Assembly (NCBI GenBank): GCA_012515885.1
Contig: JAAYXN010000271.1
Coordinates: 1-7,664, forward strand
Length of the DNA: 7,664 nucleotides
Origin: Rhodococcus sp. (in: high G+C Gram-positive bacteria)
GTDB taxonomy: Bacteria; Actinomycetota; Actinomycetes; Mycobacteriales; Mycobacteriaceae
Reading direction: 5' to 3'
Part shown: piece after piece, positions 1-6,644 of the stretch
Layout of the letters: every line of letters starts with the position of its first letter
Position numbering within the stretch: position 1 is the first letter of the stretch
Notes under the pieces: model-generated
What the model was told of the DNA's origin: nothing
What the model saw: only the letters and a program-made list of their open reading frames with translations
The model's database searches: none
Program-made: the position numbers and the translations under genes

Positions 1-368
1 CGGGCGGCGAACAGCAGATGCTCGCAATTGGCCGGGCCATGATGTCGCAGCCACGGTATTTGCTGCTCGACGAACCGAGCCTGGGGCTCGCGCCCCGCGT
101 CGTCGAACAAATCCGTGACCTTGTCGTCGACATCAATGCCGCAGGAACCGGCGTGCTTCTGGTGGAACAAAACGCGGCGATGGCTCTCGATATCGCGCAC
201 CACGGCTACGTCATGGAGAACGGGAAAGTCGTCATGGACGGGCCCGCTGAGGTGCTGCGCGAGGACGCGGATATCCGCGAGTTCTACCTAGGGCTCGGGG
301 CAGAAGGCGCCGGAACCTCGTATCGCGACGTCAAACATTACCGCCGACGGAAGAGGTGGCTCTCGTAA
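1..368 (+). CDS. livF: Liv-type ABC transporter ATPase (LivF-like), 3' part only
   Basis: This is the C-terminal part of one of the two cytoplasmic ATPases that power a branched-chain amino acid type importer. The gene is cut by the left edge; its frame starts at base 3. The fragment opens inside the ABC signature (GGEQQMLAIGRAM), followed by Walker B and the catalytic glutamate (YLLLDEPSLGLAP). The LLVEQN motif follows, with Gln where most ABC ATPases have the H-loop His, as is normal in LivF proteins. After the usual REFYLGLG ending there is a basic tail, RDVKHYRRRKRWLS, longer than in the classical enterobacterial LivF; I recall similar tails in Liv operons that carry a CoA ligase. Walker A and the Q-loop lie outside the window. 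The stop TAA overlaps the next ATG (TAATG), which implies translational coupling to the LivG-like gene. The true substrate is unknown. Confidence 0.95.
   Translation, partial: GGEQQMLAIGRAMMSQPRYLLLDEPSLGLAPRVVEQIRDLVVDINAAGTGVLLVEQNAAMALDIAHHGYVMENGKVVMDGPAEVLREDADIREFYLGLGAEGAGTSYRDVKHYRRRKRWLS
351..359 (+). promoter_or_regulatory. Ribosome binding site for the LivG-like gene
   Basis: The purine-rich AAGAGGTGG lies 8 bases before ATG 368 and inside the end of the LivF-like gene. It decides the start: the in-frame GTG at 356 falls within this site and has no upstream site of its own, so ATG 368 is preferred. Confidence 0.6.
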
Positions 369-1141
369 TGCTGAAGGTGGAAGGACTCGGTCTGTCGTTT
401 GGTGGAAACCGGGCGCTGACCGATATCAATTTCAATGTTCACGGCGGCGAACTGTTTGCGGTGATCGGCCCCAATGGGGCGGGCAAGACGTCCCTGTTCA
501 ATTGCCTGTCTGGTGTCTACCGGCCGGATGGCGGGTCCATCGCGCTATACGGCGAACCGATACTTGGCAAACGCCCTGACGCTGTCGCGCGACTTGGTGT
601 CGCCCGAATGTTCCAAAACATCGAGCTGTTCGACAACCTCAGCGTCCTCGACAACCTGAAACTGGGCAGGCACCTGCATCTGCGCTACGGAGCACTCGCT
701 GCAGCCCTCTACCTGGGTCCGGCGCGACGCGAAGAACTCCGTGCCCGCAAGTTTGTCGAAGATCTCGTGGATTTCCTCTCTCTCGAATCGGTGCGTCACC
801 ACCCGGTCGGCATGCTGCCGTACGGGATCAAAAAGCGCGTGGAACTTGGGCGGGCGCTTGCGATGGAACCGCGGCTGCTTCTTCTCGACGAGCCGGTGGC
901 AGGAATGAACGCCGAGGAAACCGAGGATATGGCGCGCTACATCCTCGACATCCGGGCCGAACTCGGCATCACGTTGATCATGGTCGAACACGACATGCGC
1001 CTGGTCATGGACTTGGCCGATCGGGTCCTCGTACTTGACTTCGGTCGCCGGATCGCTCTGGGAACACCCGCAGAAGTTCAAACCGACCCCGAGGTCATTC
1101 GCGCGTACCTCGGCGGCGCAAAGGAGGTGGAACCTCGATGA
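368..1141 (+). CDS. livG: Liv-type ABC transporter ATPase (LivG-like)
   Basis: This is the second ATPase of the importer, a 257-residue cytoplasmic protein expected to pair with the LivF-like subunit under the LivH/LivM permeases. Counting from ATG 368, Walker A is GPNGAGKT at 34-41, the Q-loop Gln is Q83, and the signature is the degenerate LPYGIKKRVELGRAL at about 150-164, typical of LivG. Walker B with the catalytic Glu is LLLLDEP at 170-176, and the H-loop is H208 in MVEHDM. Length and all motifs are normal, so it looks intact. ATG 368 is chosen over an in-frame GTG at 356 because AAGAGGTGG lies 8 bases upstream of the ATG and the start overlaps the previous stop. Its own stop TGA (1139-1141) overlaps ATG 1138 as ATGA. 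The family is clear; the cargo is not. Confidence 0.97.
   Translation: MLKVEGLGLSFGGNRALTDINFNVHGGELFAVIGPNGAGKTSLFNCLSGVYRPDGGSIALYGEPILGKRPDAVARLGVARMFQNIELFDNLSVLDNLKLGRHLHLRYGALAAALYLGPARREELRARKFVEDLVDFLSLESVRHHPVGMLPYGIKKRVELGRALAMEPRLLLLDEPVAGMNAEETEDMARYILDIRAELGITLIMVEHDMRLVMDLADRVLVLDFGRRIALGTPAEVQTDPEVIRAYLGGAKEVEPR
1121..1127 (+). promoter_or_regulatory. Ribosome binding site for the acyl-CoA synthetase
   Basis: AAGGAGG, a near-perfect anti-16S match, sits 10 bases before ATG 1138. The same heptamer with the same 10-base spacing and ATGA junction precedes the LivM-like gene (3923-3929). This marks ATG 1138 as the original start of the ligase even though that ATG is now out of frame with the body of the gene. 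Confidence 0.8.
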
Positions 1142-2993
1142 AAACACTTCCAGCCTTAGTGCAGAGCGCGCGAAGAACACGCCCAATTCGGTGGCGTTGC
1201 GTGTGAAGAGCTTGGGTATCTGGCAAGACATCACGTGGGAGGAATACGCGGCGGAAGTCGCTTCCGTGGCACACGGATTAGCAGCGCTTGGTGTCGGTGC
1301 TACGGACCGAGTGGGCATCCTCTCCGAAAACCGGCCGGAGTGGCTGTACACCGATCTCGGTGCACTATCGCTACGCGCTATTACGGTGGGCTTTTATTCG
1401 ACCAACCCACCCGCCGAGATCGAGTATCAAGTTCTCGATTCGGGTGTGCGAGTGCTCATTGCTGAAGACCAGGAACAGGTTGACAAGATTATGGCGGTGT
1501 GGGATCGATGCCCACACCTGGAGTGGGTGGTGTACCTCGACAGTCGAGGAATGGCGGCCTACAACCACCCGAAACTGCTGTCGTACGACAAGTTTCGTAG
1601 CGGCGCACTCGCGCACCAGCGCGCATACCCCGATCTGCTGTCCTCGATCTCGCCGTCACCAGAAGACATCGCGACGCTCGTCTACACATCGGGAACAACC
1701 GGGCCACCCAAAGGTGCGATGCTGTCGGTCGCAAACGTTGATTTCGCGTTGGAGACGGTCATGTCCGCTGACGGACTGTTCCAACCACCTCCCGGGCCCG
1801 GCGATGTCAGCCTGTCGTTTCTACCCCTGAGCCACGTAGCCGAGCGGGCAGCGACGACGTGGACGAACGCGGCGTCCGGCGCGGTCGTGCACTTTGCGGA
1901 ATCGATCGATACGGTCGCGGCCAACCTCATCGAGGTGCAACCGACCATTCTGTTCGCGGTCCCGCGGATCTGGGAAAAACTGCACTCGACGGTGCTCGTT
2001 AAAGGCGCCTCTGCCTCGCCGATTAAACGGCTGGCCCTGCGTATCGGCTCCGCATTGGGTTCGAGGATCGCCGCGCAGCGTATTGCCAATGGCGGCAACC
2101 ACACTGCGCAATCTCGGGTGCTGTACGCGGTGGGCTATCCACTCATCTTCCGTTCACTGCGCGACAAGCTTGGGCTACGCAAAGTACGCGCCGCACTGTC
2201 CGGTGCGGCCCCGATCTCACCCGAAGTCCTCTCGTTCTTCCTCGGTCTCGGCGTGCCCATGTACGAGGTCTACGGCATGACGGAGAACTGTGCGATCGCG
2301 ACTGCGAACCGCAAGGGCCGTGTCGTGCTGGGAACGGTCGGTGAACCCGGCGAATCGATAGAACTCACCCTCGATCCGGCGACAGGAGAAATCCTTACCC
2401 GCCATCGCGGCAACTTCGTGGGCTACTGGAACCGGCCGGAAGCTACCGCCGACACTGTCGACCACGACGGTTGGTTGCACACCGGTGACGTCGGTGAATG
2501 GGTCAACGGCACGCACATACGGATCGTCGATCGCATTAAGGACATCATCATCACCGCAGGCGGAAAGAACATTTCTCCATCCGAGATCGAACACCAACTC
2601 AAGGCGTCGCCCTACGTGAAGGAGGCGGTGGTGATCGGCGACCGCAAGCCCTACCTGACCGCTTTGATCGGAGTCGAATTCGACACCGTCGGAGACTGGG
2701 CATCGAGGCAGGGAATCGAATACACCACCTACCGAGACCTCGCGACCAGGCCCGAGGTTCTAGAACTGATGCGCGGCATCGTAACTGAGGCGAACAGTAA
2801 ATTCGCGCGGGTCGAGAACGTTCGCAAATTCCGGGTGCTCCCTAAAGTCCTCGACCACGACGACGGCGAACTGACCGCGACGCAAAAGATCCGCCGCGCC
2901 GCGCTCCATGAAAAGTTCGGCGACCTCATCGACGACATGTACGCGGATGGCTCGGTCCATCCCGGTGGAGATCTCGCAGGGGTGGGGCGATGA
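1138..2993 (+). CDS. Long-chain-type acyl-CoA synthetase (AMP-binding), probable 1-base frameshift near the start
   Basis: This ANL-superfamily ligase activates a carboxylic acid to an acyl-AMP and then an acyl-CoA. It is closest in style to FAA1/FadD15-type long-chain synthetases (COG1022). Motifs seen are the P-loop VYTSGTTGPPKG (within 1677-1715), YGMTE (2271-2285), TGD (2481-2489), the hinge region RIKDIIITAGGKN (2532-2570), and the C-terminal catalytic Lys in TATQKIRR (codon 2886-2888). The body is uninterrupted to TGA 2991. The start is abnormal. ATG 1138 has an excellent ribosome binding site and an ATGA overlap with livG, but its frame gives only 22 codons (MKTLPALVQSARR...) before TGA 1204. 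The body frame has no start codon between TTG 1035, inside livG, and GTG 1191. One extra base near 1160 would give MKTLPALVAERAKNTPNSVALR and a 618-residue protein. If GTG 1191 is used, a 600-residue protein results. Placement between transporter genes suggests it activates the imported acid. Confidence 0.88.
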
Positions 2994-3910
2994 CAACCTT
3001 TATTAGTGCAGTCATTTCCGGGCTTGGCCTGGGCGCGGTCTATTCGCTGATCGCGGTCGGCTTCGTCATCATCTTTCGGGCCACCGGTGTCTTGAACTTC
3101 GCGCAACCCGTGTTCATGATTTTCGGAACCTATGTCAGTTACGTCGTCACTTCCCAATGGGGTTTGCCGTTCCCGGTCGCAGTGGTGTGTGCGATCGCTG
3201 CCGGTGCACTCGTCGCCATGGGGACCGAACGTATTGCGATGCGGCCCATGGTGGGTCGGCCATCGTTTGCGGCAGCGTTGGTCACCATCGGACTTTTCGC
3301 CGCAGGCATTGTGGTGACAACAAAACTTATCGGGCACAACGTCATTAACTCGGGCGACCCCTGGGGTATGACCAACATCTGTCTGGGCGGTGAGCGCCGC
3401 GTAGACGGCGCGGTCATTGCAGGCATGCAAGCACCGTGCATAGGCGGGGTGACCATCAACTACACCGATATCGCCAAAATCGTGTTCGCCACCGCGGCCA
3501 TCGCAGCTCTGGGCTGGTGGCTCGGCAGGTCGCGGTACGGCCTGGCGATGCGGGCCACCGCGATGGACCAGGAAGTCGCACAGGCACAGGGCATTCGCGC
3601 CGGCGCTGTCTTTTCCGTGTCGTGGGGGATCGCAGGCGGTCTCGCCGCTCTTGCCGGAGTGCACGTGGGAATGGCGCCGGGCGGGGTGTCCGCGCTCGCG
3701 GCGTTCATCGCGCTCAAAGCTCTTCCCGCCATCATCCTCGGCGGTTTGGATTCGGTGAAAGGCGCGGTCATCGGTGGCGTCATCATCGGCGTCGTCGAAA
3801 CCCTCACCAAGGTCTATCAACCGGGCGTTGCCCCGTGGCTGGGTGCGAATTTCGACATCGTGATGCCCTACCTCGTGATGTTGATCGTGCTCATGATCCG
3901 GCCCTACTGA
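2990..3910 (+). CDS. livH: Liv-type ABC transporter permease (LivH-like), tail cut by an in-frame TGA
   Basis: This integral membrane permease, with about eight hydrophobic segments, would form the translocation path together with the LivM-like protein. The N-terminus (GLGLGAVYSLIAVGFVIIF, then TGVLNFAQ) and the ATPase-contact region ALPAIILGGLDSVKGAVIGG are typical of LivH. The start ATG 2990 overlaps the ligase stop as ATGA. The protein as read has 306 residues and ends ...MIRPY at TGA 3908-3910. The same frame continues MFGTKEVHRV to TGA 3941-3943, which overlaps the livM ATG. LivH proteins usually end RPxGLFG..., and I recall relatives ending close to RPYGLFGTKEVRRV. TGA therefore sits exactly where Gly (GGA) is expected. 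The full frame, with Gly restored, would be 317 residues ending at 3943. The lost tail is short and cytoplasmic-like, so the permease may still work. Confidence 0.93.
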   Translation: MTTFISAVISGLGLGAVYSLIAVGFVIIFRATGVLNFAQPVFMIFGTYVSYVVTSQWGLPFPVAVVCAIAAGALVAMGTERIAMRPMVGRPSFAAALVTIGLFAAGIVVTTKLIGHNVINSGDPWGMTNICLGGERRVDGAVIAGMQAPCIGGVTINYTDIAKIVFATAAIAALGWWLGRSRYGLAMRATAMDQEVAQAQGIRAGAVFSVSWGIAGGLAALAGVHVGMAPGGVSALAAFIALKALPAIILGGLDSVKGAVIGGVIIGVVETLTKVYQPGVAPWLGANFDIVMPYLVMLIVLMIRPY

Positions 3911-3943
3911 ATGTTCGGTACCAAGGAGGTTCATCGCGTATGA
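3911..3943 (+). other. Severed LivH C-terminal tail, now a 10-codon mini-ORF
   Basis: Directly after TGA 3908 comes ATG 3911, which opens MFGTKEVHRV and ends at TGA 3941-3943. The peptide matches the expected C-terminal tail of LivH (remembered form GLFGTKEVRRV) in phase and without any indel, so it reads as the remnant of the permease tail. It could be translated by reinitiation at TGAATG, which would keep ribosomes moving into livM through the final ATGA. Whether it is translated is inference. Confidence 0.6.
3923..3929 (+). promoter_or_regulatory. Ribosome binding site for the LivM-like gene
   Basis: AAGGAGG lies 10 bases before ATG 3940 and within the remnant livH tail. It fixes the livM start at ATG 3940; the open frame runs upstream to about 3436, but only as an overlap with livH. 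Confidence 0.8.
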
Positions 3944-5190
3944 GCGTCACGGCAAAAGAGATTCAGGACGGCGCAGCCGTGCCCGCGCCGCACAGCGACA
4001 ATGACTCGTCGCTGGGTTTGCGCGGAAGCCCCGACGAACTGGGGCACCGCCAAGCACGCACGCCGTGGTCTGTGCGTCGAGGGCGGCCTCGGCTCTACAC
4101 CAACTACGGCCGCGAACAGGGACTGTGGAACACGCCAGCGAAGGCGTGGTGGACGTTCGGTGCTGTGCTCCTCGCTGTTGCAGCACCGTTCTTTCTCACC
4201 ACCGACCTGACGATGCTTCTCGCGCTGGCCGCGGTGTATGCGATCGGTGGAATCGGGCTTAACCTGCTCACCGGGTATGCCGGTCAGATTTCCCTCGGCC
4301 ACGCGTTCTTCGTTGGTGCCGGTGCCTACACGGCAGCGGTCTTCGGCGGCGAGTCGACGTCGCGGGTGTGGGGACTGGGCTGGGACATGGCGCTGTGGCT
4401 GCCGCTGTCGGCCATCATTCCGGGACTGTTGGGGCTCCTTTTCGCGCCCCTGGCCTCCCGGGTACGCGGGCTCTATTTGGCGACGTTGACGCTGGGACTG
4501 TTAATGCTCGGCGAACACGTTTACCGCGAATGGCATTCGGTGACTGGTGGCGGCGGTGTGGGTCGGGCTCCGGCCTCGCTGACCCTGTTCGGCGCGGACC
4601 TGTCCTTGACTTACCGTATCGGTCCGTTGCTGCTGACCCGTCAGGTCACGCTCTATCTTATTTGTTTGGTACTGCTTATCGTCTTGGCGTTGGCGGCGCG
4701 CAACATCGCTCGCTCCAAGGTGGGGCGCTCGTTTGCCGCAGTGCGTGACCGTGATATCGCCGCCGAAATTATGGGCGTACCCCTTCAACGAACGAAGACT
4801 CTCGCTTTTGCTTTGTCCTCTGCGTATGCGGGTGTGTGCGGCGCGTTGCTGTCGGTCGTGATTGGGCGCATCAGCCCCGAACGCTGGAACCTGTTGCTGT
4901 CCATTGACTTCCTAGCGATCGTCCTCATCGGCGGGATGGCAACCATCTCCGGTTCGCTGATCGGTGCCGCGTTCGTTGTTCTACTGCCGCGCCTCATCGA
5001 AGACACCGCGCACTTCCTGCCATTCATCACAGGACAGGGTGTCTCGGGAGCAGGACTGACCGTCGACGAATTCAAAACCATCGTTTTCGGCCTACTGATC
5101 GTGCTGTTCGTCGTCCTCGAACCACGCGGCCTGTTCGGTTTGTGGACGCGAATGCGCAACTACTTCCGCGGCTGGCCCTTCTCCTACTAG
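3940..5190 (+). CDS. livM: Liv-type ABC transporter permease (LivM-like) with N-terminal extension
   Basis: This is the second membrane permease of the importer, 416 residues. The family hallmark GLNLLTGYAGQISLGHAFF lies at residues 106-124, and the C-terminus has FLAIVLIGGMATISGSLIGAA (written here only as the region around 4907-4972) and the LEPRGLFGLW ending normal for LivM. Hydrophobic segments begin near residue 70. Ahead of them is a polar, probably cytoplasmic extension of about 65 residues that includes GRPRLYTNYGREQGLWNTP. Classical LivM has a shorter, different N-terminus; I recall similar extensions in ligase-linked Liv operons of actinobacteria and proteobacteria. ATG 3940 is chosen because AAGGAGG lies 10 bases upstream and the start overlaps the stop of the full-length livH frame. 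No disruption is seen. The gene is followed by 64 bases before the binding-protein gene. Confidence 0.96.
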   Translation: MSVTAKEIQDGAAVPAPHSDNDSSLGLRGSPDELGHRQARTPWSVRRGRPRLYTNYGREQGLWNTPAKAWWTFGAVLLAVAAPFFLTTDLTMLLALAAVYAIGGIGLNLLTGYAGQISLGHAFFVGAGAYTAAVFGGESTSRVWGLGWDMALWLPLSAIIPGLLGLLFAPLASRVRGLYLATLTLGLLMLGEHVYREWHSVTGGGGVGRAPASLTLFGADLSLTYRIGPLLLTRQVTLYLICLVLLIVLALAARNIARSKVGRSFAAVRDRDIAAEIMGVPLQRTKTLAFALSSAYAGVCGALLSVVIGRISPERWNLLLSIDFLAIVLIGGMATISGSLIGAAFVVLLPRLIEDTAHFLPFITGQGVSGAGLTVDEFKTIVFGLLIVLFVVLEPRGLFGLWTRMRNYFRGWPFSY

Positions 5191-5245
5191 CTTCTCTCAC
5201 TCGCTATCACCGCAGGCCCGCACCACCCGCCACTCATAGGTAAAT

Positions 5246-5250
5246 GGAGG
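5246..5250 (+). promoter_or_regulatory. Ribosome binding site for the substrate-binding lipoprotein
   Basis: GGAGG lies only 4 bases before ATG 5255, a tight but usable spacing. The rest of the 64-base gap between livM and this gene shows no hairpin and no convincing promoter; the AT-richer CATAGGTAAAT at 5235-5245 is too weak to call a -10 box. Confidence 0.6.
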
Positions 5251-5254
5251 AACG

Positions 5255-6562
5255 ATGTCGAATCGCACATCATCACGCGCCGGACGCAGACTGCTCGCAG
5301 CTCCGGCGCTGGCCGCGATCGTCTTTGCGGGGGCCTGCTCGGCCGTCGACGAAGACAACGCCGGCGGCACCGGAACCGGAGTCACGGAAGAAGCGTGCCC
5401 CGACGCAGTCAACCCCGACAACGGCTGCATCTATCTGGGAGTGCTCTCCGATTTGGAGGGCGGCCCGCTCGCCGCACTGGGCGTTCCCATGAACGAAGGC
5501 CAAATTGCGTTCTGGCGCAACGTCAACGAAAACGGCGGTATCGGTGGCTATGACATCAACATCACCGCCAACACCCGCAACACCGCATACGATCCGCAAC
5601 GTCACGCCGCGGCATACCAGCAGATCGAGCCCAACATTCTGGCACTGTCGATGAGTCTTGGAACCATCAACACCGAGGCAGTACTCGATCAAATGGATTC
5701 AGCCAACCTCGTCGCGGTTCCAGGAGCGTGGTGGTCCGGGTTCCAGTTCCCCGACACCGACCGCGGACTAATTCTCGAATCCGGGTACTCATACTGCACC
5801 GAATCTGTAATCGGCCTCGACTGGTTCACCGAAACCTACGACAAGCCGGAATCCCTTGTCACAGTGGGATTCCCCGGCGATTACGGCGGAGACTCCGCGA
5901 TCGGCGCGAAGCGCTGGGCCGAAGCCAACGACGTCGAGGTGCTGGCGCAGATCGACAGCGCACCGAACGCGATCGCAGGCAACCAGGCCGCTGCTATCGG
6001 TCAGATCGCCTCGCTGCAGCCGGACGTTGTTGTTCTCGCAGTGACTCCAGCTGAGGCTGCCGAAATCGTTGCTGGCTCCGCGCAGGCGGGCTACCAGGGA
6101 CGGTTCCTCGGTTCGGTTCCCACCTTCAACCCGGCGCTGCTCAACACTCCGGCCGCAGGCGCGTTGACGTCGCTCTACAACCACATCGGTCCGTGGCAGG
6201 GGTGGGACGGTGACAGCGAAGGCATCGCCGCTATTAAGGCGTCGACAGGTGGAACATTGCCGTCCAACCAGGGCTACCTCTTTGGATGGACGCTCGCTTA
6301 CCCGCTGAAGGCACTGCTCGAGAAGGCCGCTGACGAAGGCAAGCTCACCCGTTCAGGTCTGCGTGAGTCCATTGAGGGGCTTGAGGTGGACTACCAGGGC
6401 ATCCTGCCGACAGCGACCTACGGTCAGATGCCGGATCTGTCGAAGCAGTCCGCCAGCATCTCCGTGCCCGACGGCTCAGTGGAGCTGGGCACTCGCACGT
6501 TGGTGAACGGTTTCCAGCCCACCACCACGATCGACTACTCGGGCCCGTGCGCTGAATCCTAA
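5255..6562 (+). CDS. Secreted substrate-binding lipoprotein of the Liv-type ABC importer (Peripla_BP_6 family)
   Basis: This 435-residue protein would capture the solute outside the membrane and deliver it to LivH/LivM. Residues 1-27 form a signal peptide with a basic start (RTSSRAGRR), a hydrophobic core (LLAAPALAAIVFAGA), and C28 as the likely lipid-anchored cysteine. The lipobox AGAC is slightly off consensus, having Ala at -3. The mature part begins its first strand at IYLGVLSDLEGG (about 59-70). It carries NENGGIGGYDI, the usual Liv-binding pattern where the bound-ligand lobe starts, and a GDYGGDSAIGAKRWA helix region. Cysteines 48, 58, 181 and 432 could form disulfides outside the cell. 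Family length is normal and no damage is seen. Position at the end of the operon supports its role as the cognate receptor. The ligand is unknown; given the ligase in the operon it may be an organic acid rather than an amino acid. Confidence 0.95.
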   Translation: MSNRTSSRAGRRLLAAPALAAIVFAGACSAVDEDNAGGTGTGVTEEACPDAVNPDNGCIYLGVLSDLEGGPLAALGVPMNEGQIAFWRNVNENGGIGGYDINITANTRNTAYDPQRHAAAYQQIEPNILALSMSLGTINTEAVLDQMDSANLVAVPGAWWSGFQFPDTDRGLILESGYSYCTESVIGLDWFTETYDKPESLVTVGFPGDYGGDSAIGAKRWAEANDVEVLAQIDSAPNAIAGNQAAAIGQIASLQPDVVVLAVTPAEAAEIVAGSAQAGYQGRFLGSVPTFNPALLNTPAAGALTSLYNHIGPWQGWDGDSEGIAAIKASTGGTLPSNQGYLFGWTLAYPLKALLEKAADEGKLTRSGLRESIEGLEVDYQGILPTATYGQMPDLSKQSASISVPDGSVELGTRTLVNGFQPTTTIDYSGPCAES

Positions 6563-6568
6563 GTAGTA

Positions 6569-6614
6569 GACAGGAAAGGCCTAGCCCCGGAAACGGGGCT
6601 AGGCCTTTCCTGTC
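6569..6614. terminator. Bidirectional hairpin terminator between convergent genes
   Basis: A perfect 21-bp inverted repeat (arms 6569-6589 and 6594-6614) closes on a GAAA tetraloop, a stable GNRA type. The core is GGCCTAGCCCCG with its complement. An AAA run in the left arm and a TTT run in the right arm give short U-runs on either transcript, inside the stem; there is no long T-tract after it, which is common for actinobacterial terminators. It begins 7 bases after the binding-protein stop and ends 31 bases before the hydrolase stop on the other strand, so it can serve both. The remaining bases 6615-6644 show nothing recognisable. Confidence 0.85.
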
Positions 6615-6644
6615 GCGGCAAGCGGGGGCGTAATTCTTGTCGCG

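Noticed and set aside
356..367. GTG 356 as the LivG start
   Set aside because: It lies within the probable ribosome binding site of ATG 368 and would add four residues not expected before MLKVEGL.
1138..1170. Programmed -1 frameshift in the ligase gene
   Set aside because: No X XXY YYZ heptamer sits in the correct phase (GAAAACA near the start does not qualify) and no clear stimulatory hairpin is seen; kept only as a remote alternative.
545..1351. A 268-codon open frame on the minus strand
   Set aside because: It is antisense to intact LivG and the ligase start, has low-complexity composition and no recognisable motif.
3908..3910. TGA read as an amino acid by an altered genetic code
   Set aside because: TGA serves as the normal stop for the LivG-like and ligase genes in the same operon, and the genome looks actinobacterial; a point mutation, error or leaky stop is simpler.
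2729..3934. A 401-codon open frame on the minus strand
   Set aside because: It lies opposite the well-supported ligase and LivH genes, is His/Asp/Arg-rich with no domain, and reflects the high-GC codon pattern of the plus strand.
3436..3939. Upstream extension of the LivM frame into livH
   Set aside because: The extra residues are Arg/His-rich out-of-frame translation of livH; the ribosome binding site and ATGA overlap fix the start at 3940.
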